From: Psoroptes ovis
Taxonomy: Eukaryota; Arthropoda; Arachnida; Sarcoptiformes; Psoroptidae
Assembly (NCBI GenBank): GCA_002943765.1
Contig: PQWQ01000008.1
Coordinates: forward strand, 248,001-312,000
Reading direction: 5' to 3'
DNA length: 64,000 nt
The notes beneath the pieces are model-generated. The model was not told where the DNA came from, ran no database searches, and saw only the letters and a list, made by a program, of their open reading frames with translations. The translations under genes and the position numbers were made by a program. Below, one piece after another: positions 57,501-64,000 of this stretch. The stretch's first letter is position 1. Each line of letters opens with the position of its first letter.

Positions 57501-57852
57501 TATGATGATAAACTCCCACTTGGGGCCCAAAGCAGCAAAACAAGCATGAAAAAAAATCCAGAAAAAAATTCAAAAACTCCCACAAGGACCTAATCAAAAA
57601 AATATGAAATGAAATCACTGAATTATCTATGGGAAATTTCAATGGGAATTTCAATTGTGGCAATTTCAATGGCAGAAACTTCTATGGGAATTTCAAAAAT
57701 CCAAATTTTTCAGAGCCAGAAATTTCCCGAAAATTTTTTTGGAAGAATTTTCCCAAAAAAAAAAAAAAAAAATTTTGTCAAAAATACTTTCAAAAGTGAA
57801 TTCAGGCAATTTGCATAGTCAACATATATTCTTCTTCAGTCACCAAGAAAAT

Positions 57853-58007
57853 TTAATCCTTAAAACTCGAGCGGTGAGCATCACTCACCATAAGATGTAA
57901 TGCAACAACTCGATAGGCGCCTCTCAGTCACCATTTTAGATGAGTGTGAAAAATCGTCGAGCTGCTGGCTCGCTTGCGCTATAAATGCCTCGAGTGCTAA
58001 GGGTTAA
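57853..58007 (+). mobile_element. piggyBac-type MITE
   Basis: TTAA at both ends. The left end is TCCTTAAAACTCGAGCGG, the right end CTCGAGTGCTAAGGG. The internal CTCGATAGGCGCCTCTCAG is present. Confidence 0.9.
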
Positions 58008-59404
58008 TTGATCAAATATGAATGTCGAGTTTGTGTGTATGAATTTGAACGAAAGAATTTGAATTTCCAAAAAAATTTAAAATTTGAATTCTCAACATTA
58101 AAAACTAAATCATGGGAATTTCAGAATAAAATTCAATTGAATTTGAATTAAATTTAATTGAATTTGATTTAATTCATTGAATAATAATTCAATGAATTTG
58201 AGAAATTTTTTTCTCGGAAATAGAATTTCTGGAAAAATTCCGGAATTTTTCCAGAAATTAATTAATTCAAATTCAAAATGACAAATTCGGAGCTAAATCT
58301 CTGTGCATTTGTTCAATCATTTTATTCGATCATATTCAATCATTTCTGCAAACATTTAATTCCATACAAACATTACACCTCCACAAACTTTTTTAAAGTG
58401 AATTATTTCGAAAAGAAGACTGATTCAATGAAATGGTCCATGAGGACCATTTCAAAGTCTCTATGTACATCATATATGGATTATGTACGATTGAAAATGA
58501 ATTAATTAATTTTTTTCATTACGCACAAAAGTAGCCTTTTGACGATACGCCTACACACAGACACATACGAATCGAGAGTGGTTGTTATTTAATGAATTTG
58601 ATTTAACGCCCACCACCATCATGGCCGCCATCGTTGACAGTTTGGAGTGCTCAAAACACCAAAGAAGCCAACTAACGGCCCATGAATCAAGCCAACTAAC
58701 AGTCTCGGCAGGCACTTATATGCCTCAAGACCCCTCTGGGTGCCTAGGACCAGTACCTCATAGACAAATATGAATTTCGGGCTGAAATATGAATGGTCGA
58801 CACTGATCAACATTCAAAACATGAATCGCAATCATTCATTTTCTAAAGGCGAATGGAAGAATTGAAGAGTCCCTGAAGGGCCAGAATTCGCAAACCCCCT
58901 GAGTGGCCAAAATGGCCAGAATTTGCGGAAAATTTCCGAGAAAATTTCCAGGGAATTTTCTTGGAAATTTTCTCGAAAATTTATTTAACTTCTTTGATCC
59001 TTAGATCCAAGGGGCCTAAGTAAATTTTTATTAATTAAATTCTTAATGTGTGTCTAAGTCTTTGTGTGTGTGGAGGATTCTGTCACTTTGTTCTTCGATG
59101 CTTTCAATTCACTTTGTACATATATTTAAGCATTCCTATTTGATTGTCATCAAATGATTATAATTTATGAATTCTTTTGATGTGAATTAATCATAATTTG
59201 ATTAATTTCTTAAAGATGCTTAAATCCTTGGAAAAATTGCCCAGAATAATTGGTCAAAATGGGTACAAATGGACCTTAATCAAACTTTGAGAAATTTCGG
59301 GAAATTTCCTGGAAAATTTCTGAACTAAAATTGCCAAACACCTCTTCGTCAAAATATATAAAAGGTTCATACCTTAGAAAAATTGAAGATTCAATTTGCT
59401 TTTA
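58008..59404. other. Gene-free stretch
   Basis: A GGAAATTTTCC cluster at 58925-58985 and another at 58205-58260. The 58600-58770 piece is GC-richer than its surroundings with repeated GCCAACTAAC and encodes a short frame I do not recognise. Confidence 0.45.
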
Positions 59405-59485
59405 TTGGGTTGTCCCATAAGTTTTTGCCGTTTTTAAAATTTTTTTTTCATTCGAAAAACGGCAAGAACTTATGGGACAACCTAA
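59405..59485 (-). mobile_element. Hairpin mariner-type MITE, type A
   Basis: TA flanks. CCCATAAGTTTTTGCCG faces CGGCAAGAACTTATGGG. Confidence 0.92.
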
Positions 59486-59660
59486 TATTTTTCAAAATCT
59501 TCAAAAAAAAAAAGAATTTTCACTTCATTACCAGCAGCAGCAGCAACATTGAATCGGATTGAATTGAATTTGGACTCATTCACTTTCACAAATTGGACAA
59601 ATTATTAGCCCTAATTATTATGCAATTAGGCTCGTCGAAATAAATGGTTCAGAATATATA

Positions 59661-59744
59661 TTTAGGTTGTCCGAAAAGTTCATTCGGCTCGACAACGATA
59701 GAGTTGTTCAATGAAAATCGGCCATAACTTTTCGGACAAGCTAA
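59661..59744 (+). mobile_element. Hairpin mariner-type MITE, type C
   Basis: TA flanks. The core is CGGCTCGACAACGATAGAGT. It ends ten bases before the 1279-bp element. Confidence 0.9.
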
Positions 59745-59754
59745 TATCTCAGTA

Positions 59755-61033
59755 TTACCTTGTCCGGAGTAAAGTTAGGAGTGTTCAAATTCAATTTTCT
59801 CAAAAACTATTGAAGATTTCTTAGCGAAACTTTAACATAATAAAATTTAGTTTTCTTCAAACCTTATGAATGATTTTAGAGGCCCAAGTACCATAGGGAC
59901 CTTGTCAAAATGGCCCTTTTGCAAACTGTTCAAAATGACCAAATTAGCAGTATTTTTGGAAATATTTAAATTTTGTAATCGAATGCTTGAAATCCATATT
60001 TTCACGAGACATGACAGTTTTGGTCACAAAAATTATGACCTGGGTCATATTGACCCGACTTTAAATGTCAAAATAGTTTTTCAGGGATAATCACGTGACA
60101 ACTTAATTTTCATGGAACCAAACATTATCAAGAAGAATATCATATCCTTGCAGTCTTTTTCAACCATTCTTACGGGGCCATGGGTCCCGATTAACGTCCT
60201 ATGGGCCTTGGTTGTTATTGCTTAATTTTCGTGCCAGAGATGCCGAAAGACGATGACATGGATATCCATGGTCATGATGAGAATGCTATTCTCTCACCCG
60301 ATCCCTGTTGTAAAAATTTTGGTCCTAGCTCTTCTTTAACTGGGTGAAATTTCCACTTCCTTCAACAAGAGTATGCTGTAGTGGGGCCCAGAATTTTTCA
60401 GTGGGAGAAATGTGTCACTATCACTTTGAGAGACGTGTTGAGCAAAGTGAACTCTTGTGACATCAATCTTTTTTCAAAGTGATTTGGTCTTGGGTCCCAA
60501 TGTTGGATTTGAATTTTTCGAAATCTGACTTGCTTTGATTTTAGGGGTGTAATGTTCCACACAGTGCTCCTAGGAACTTCAAATTTGAGGGACAGATCAC
60601 CAACATTCCAGGCTCTTACATTCTTGAAACATTTTTTTGATTCCTCGGATTCTCGGGTCTTTTTCAACCCTTAAACAAACGACTAGTCTTCGATCATTTT
60701 TGAGCTTTTTCTCCTACTGATGATTGATATCATCGATTTTTCTTCTGTTTTCTGAGAATATCCTAGGCCCATCAAAATTTCCCACAATTGTTTTTGGATT
60801 CTGGAAGCTGTGAATCCTGGAATTTTGATGATTTTGTCAAAATCATGCTGTTTTTATTGGACCTTTTTAAAATGGGCCACTCTAGGGTCATCTCTGAGGG
60901 AACTTCGAAAATTCTTTTTTTTTCGATGAAGCATTAGTCCCAGTACTAGTGGTGAAAATTTGGTCCCAAAACATCAAGCGATTGCTGAATTATTTAGATA
61001 GATGTCACCCTAACTTTACGCCGGACAAGGTAA
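59755..61033 (-). mobile_element. Tc1/mariner-size transposon, decayed
   Basis: The inverted ends TTACCTTGTCCGGAGTAAAG and TTACCTTGTCCGGCGTAAAG (right end read in reverse) extend as TTAGG and are flanked by TA at 59753-59754 and 61034-61035. The 1279-bp length is normal for this superfamily. The interior has no long frame. On the minus strand near 60570-60640 a short frame reads NVGDLSLKFEVPRSTVWNI, which looks like the DNA-binding helix-turn-helix of Tc1-type transposases. I saw no intact DDE catalytic part, so this is an inactive copy. Confidence 0.75.
60550..60667 (-). pseudogene. Remnant of a Tc1-like transposase (HTH piece)
   Basis: Inside the 1279-bp element. The residues GDLSLKFEVPRSTVWNI match the usual pattern of an HTH with a VSRSTV-like turn. 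Stops and frame changes follow on both sides, so no product is expected. Confidence 0.5.
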
Positions 61034-61329
61034 TAGAATATGTTCACCAGAGAATGAAAGAATCGAATGGAATTTCAAATCGAGAGTAATATAATCAGAT
61101 TTACGGGAACATTTCACGAGAATTAGAATCCTGAAAAAACTTTTGGAACCAGAACAAAAAGTGCAGCAAAAAGAATCCATGGAAACGGTGGCCATATACG
61201 AATATTCCATACGAAATATACGATAGAATATTCAATGAATGATGAATGAAATGAATGAATGAATGGAAAGAGTTTGAAACATTTCAAAATTTTAATTTCG
61301 AATGTAGCCAGATAATTTTCAAACATGTA

Positions 61330-61412
61330 ATAGGTTGTCCGAAAAGTTTATTATGCTTAATCACGATAGAGTTGTTCATTGAAAATCGGCCAGAACTTTT
61401 CGGACAAGTCAA
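61330..61412 (+). mobile_element. Hairpin mariner-type MITE, type C
   Basis: The core is TGCTTAATCACGATAGAGTT. The right end has changed to GGACAAGTCAA. Confidence 0.88.
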
Positions 61413-61892
61413 TATTTCTATGTATTTCACAATGTTTACTTTATTTTCAATGCATTTTTTGCGTTGTTTTTATTCAATTTTTGGCTTTTTGATTCATTTC
61501 GATAATAGAATCAGATAGAATTCAGATAAATAGTAAAAGTTTACAGAATTCATTGATATGAATTGATTTGAATTTGAATCAATATATGAAATACATGAAT
61601 TTGAAATTGAAATTCATTGATATTCTTTTAACATTTATCGATATTTTCTCACACATATCGATCACATACAATACAATATAAATGCCAAAACATCATTTCA
61701 CACTGTTTATCTCTTGGATTTCTACCAATAAATTGATTCTACATCGTTGGAAAAACAAATATTCTTTGTTGAAATTCTTGCGAATCAAGAATCTGTACAA
61801 TCTACAAATTTATTTCAAATGAAATAATTTACAAATAAACAATTTCAATGATAATTCATTTGTTTTGAAAAAAATTTCATTTTCAAATGATA

Positions 61893-61972
61893 TTAGGTTG
61901 TCCCATAAGTTCTTGCCGTTTTTTGAATATGAAAAAATTTGAAAAATGGCCAAAACTTATGGGACAGCCTAA
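61893..61972 (+). mobile_element. Hairpin mariner-type MITE, type A
   Basis: TA flanks. The right arm is CAAAACTTATGGGACAGCC. Confidence 0.92.
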
Positions 61973-62115
61973 TATTTTTTGCTCGCTGATAATAATGATG
62001 GCTGGTGGAAAATAATCAGAGAATTTAATGGCAATAATAGCGATTCAATTGAATATTATTTGATAATTTCATGAAATGAAATTTTTCAATAAATAAATTA
62101 CAATTATTAATTTCA

Positions 62116-62240
62116 ATACATAGTTTTAAAGTTTTAATTCATAGTTTTAAAATTTAATTTCGTAATTTTACAATCGTAAATTTCATTCAAAATTATGAAA
62201 ATTAACTTTAAAACTCTGAATCAAAAACTCGAAACCTTGC
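62116..62240. mobile_element. Palindromic MITE, TTTTAATTCGTAG family
   Basis: AAAGTTTTAATTCATAGTTT on the left and TTAACTTTAAAACTCTGAAT on the right. The centre TTTACAATCGTAAATTTCAT is like the centre of the copy at 10836. Confidence 0.65.
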
Positions 62241-62737
62241 AATAATAACAATTATTAAATAATCTATAATTAATAATTTAATAATTATTATTTTATTAAT
62301 TATTATCATTCATTATAATAATAATAATGATACTTTTAATTGATTTTTTTTTTTTGAAATTGTTTTTGTTGTTTTTTTTTCACTGTTCATTGATATGCAT
62401 TTCAAATAATGATAATTACAAGTTAATGAACAAAGAATCACGATAATCAAAATCAAATAGGAACAATAAACATCAATGAACAAACAATAGTCTCCCAAAA
62501 CAACAAATGAAGAATATTCTGAAATTATCAAAATTTTCAAGCCAAAAACAAAAGAAAACAAAGAAATTCTGCTGTCATTTATTTCATTATTTTTGTGAAA
62601 TATATCTCTGTAGATTCTCTCTGTTTGTGCATCACACAAATACACAAACATTCACATATCAAATGACAGAATTTTCATTGAATTTCCAATGACATTTCAA
62701 TGAGAAATTCCTTTGATTATTCCATTTATTAGTTGAT

Positions 62738-62892
62738 TTAACCCTTAGAACTCGAGGCAGTTACAGCGCAAGCGAGCCAGTAGCTCGACAATTTTTCACA
62801 ATAATGTAAAATGGTGACTGAAGGGCGCCTATCGAGTTGCTACATTACATCTTATAGTGAGTGATGCTCACCGCTCGAGTTTTAAGGGTTAA
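62738..62892 (-). mobile_element. piggyBac-type MITE, reverse orientation
   Basis: TTAA at both ends. The ends are CCCTTAGAACTCGAGGC and CGCTCGAGTTTTAAGGG. Inside are CCAGTAGCTCGACAATTTT and AGGGCGCCTATCGAG. Confidence 0.92.
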
Positions 62893-63213
62893 TGCTCATT
62901 GTTCTGTTTTACAACATCCTTTTCGACATTATTTATATTCATTTCTGGTCTTTTGTGTTTGTCTCTGTGGATTCTGAACCCTTTTCGCGACCCTTTTCGA
63001 TTTGTTTGGCCTCAAATGAATACATGAATACATGAATGCATAGGCATATTGTGGTATGAAATGCATAGATTTCCGGATGTCATAATCAATAATTACATCT
63101 GTCTGTCTGTATTCATGTATGTATTCATATTCTCAATGCTTTTAGCACATCTTACAACTGTTTACAAGTCAATGAATTGAATACAATGAAATTCATGAAT
63201 ACAATGAAATTCA

Positions 63214-63293
63214 TTGGTTGTCCGAAAAGTTTTTTCTTGTTAAATGAAAAAAAAGGCGCATTGAAAATGCGCAAGAATTTTTCGGACAAACCC
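63214..63293. mobile_element. Hairpin MITE related to type D
   Basis: TTGGTTGTCCGAAAAGTTTT faces GAATTTTTCGGACAAACC. The core has AGGCGCATTGAAAATGCGC, itself a second small palindrome. Confidence 0.75.
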
Positions 63294-63479
63294 CAAACAA
63301 AATAAAACTTGAATCTAAGATTTCGTTTTTTTCTTGGGAAAATTTTCATAAATTTCTTATGAGAAAGTTTCCATAAATTTTTAAAATCTTCAAGATAATT
63401 TTCAACAGCGAAAAATGAAAATGAAAATTAATTTCATTGTTATTTGTTTCATTGTTGATCAATGAATTCTTACAAAATA

Positions 63480-63559
63480 TTCGGTTGTCCGAAAAGTTCT
63501 TGCCGATTTTCCAATGATTTTCTACGATATAATCGGCAAATACTTTCCGAACAACCTAA
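63480..63559 (-). mobile_element. Hairpin mariner-type MITE, type B
   Basis: The core is in reverse orientation (TGATTTTCTACGATATAATC). The left end has worn to TTCGGTTGTCC. Confidence 0.9.
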
Positions 63560-64000
63560 TAAATTCTAGGGAAATTTCCAGGGAAATTTTCCGGGAATCT
63601 AAGAATCTAAATAATTCAAATGACAATAATGAAATAATAATGATTACTATGTGGGTGTTTGATGACAACCAGACCCTTAATCATCGTACATCTTTCTATA
63701 ACCCGCCAAACAAAAAGAAAAACCCTGTAGAAAACTCCTAAGAAAATTTCCCGAAAAATTCAAGAAAACAAAATAAAAATTTACAGAAAGTTTCTCAGAT
63801 CAACTTTCTCGGAAATTTTCCTCAAAACTTCTAAGAATAAAAATACCCGAAAAGTACCGAACCCAAAATCACCTTGGGTAGATTATTATTTATTTGGTCT
63901 CATTATTATTTACTTGTCATGAAGCAATCACAACTAAATAAAACTAACCAACCAAGCGAACCATATTTAGTCAACATAACAAAGACAACAACCTTGGAAT

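Larger units (their letters stand above)
62893..64000. other. Gene-free right end
   Basis: AT-rich with two MITEs, CTGTCTGTCTG near 63100 and GGAAATTTCC-type clusters at 63570-63600 and 63735-63830. No gene is recognised. Confidence 0.5.

Noticed and set aside
13..63559. TTAGG at element ends as arthropod telomere repeats
   Set aside because: TTAGG occurs singly, always inside TTAGGTTGTCC with an inverted partner; there are no tandem TTAGG runs.
13..63559. CRISPR-like array from evenly repeated palindromes
   Set aside because: Copies are dispersed at irregular spacing with TA duplications, and the DNA is eukaryotic.

Overview
This is eukaryotic DNA. It is AT-rich and full of microsatellites and short inverted-repeat transposons, and its one recognisable gene is broken by GT-AG introns. 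That gene, at the left end on the minus strand, encodes a Cys-loop ligand-gated anion channel of the arthropod GABA-receptor kind, most like Grd. The receptor type, the (ATG/ATC)n-rich flanks and the AT bias suggest an arthropod, and an acariform mite such as a dust-mite relative would fit. The species is an inference.

Layout. 1-3558 is intron 4 of the channel gene, and the rest of the gene lies off the left edge. 3559-8453 holds four minus-strand coding exons: 7036-8453, 6668-6765, 3854-3921 and 3559-3785. Their reading frames join exactly across three introns. They supply a long low-complexity N-terminal region with a possible internal signal sequence, then the first half of the ligand-binding domain through loops D and A. 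From 8454 to 64000 I recognise no protein-coding gene.

The window is dominated by transposon debris. About 80 copies or part copies of a roughly 80-bp, almost fully palindromic element are spread through it. Their ends resemble mariner ends (TTAGGTTGTCC...GGACAACCTAA) and most are flanked by TA duplications; together they make up nearly a tenth of the sequence. By arms and centre they fall into types: A (CCCATAAG arms, CCGTTTTTT stem, A/T loop), B (CCGAAAAG or CCGATAAG arms, core TATATCGTAGAAAATCATT), C (core CTTAATCGATAGAGTTG), D (core with GCGCATT and TTAAGTCTATG) and E (core with TTTAC and AAAAACAT). Arms and cores are shuffled between types. Other families are six similar piggyBac-like elements of about 155 bp with TTAA ends plus one divergent relative in intron 1 and two remnants, hAT-like elements (CAGTGATTCTCAAC ends), a TTTTAATTCGTAGTTTTAAA palindrome family, and one 1279-bp Tc1/mariner-size element at 59755-61033 with a decayed interior.

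Between these lie tandem repeats with periods from about 10 to 50 bp, a polypurine tract, and many clusters of GGGAAATTTCCC-like short palindromes that I cannot assign to a known class. The main things worth follow-up are the modular hairpin swarm, the GGGAAATTTCCC clusters and the mobile-element content of the channel gene's introns.
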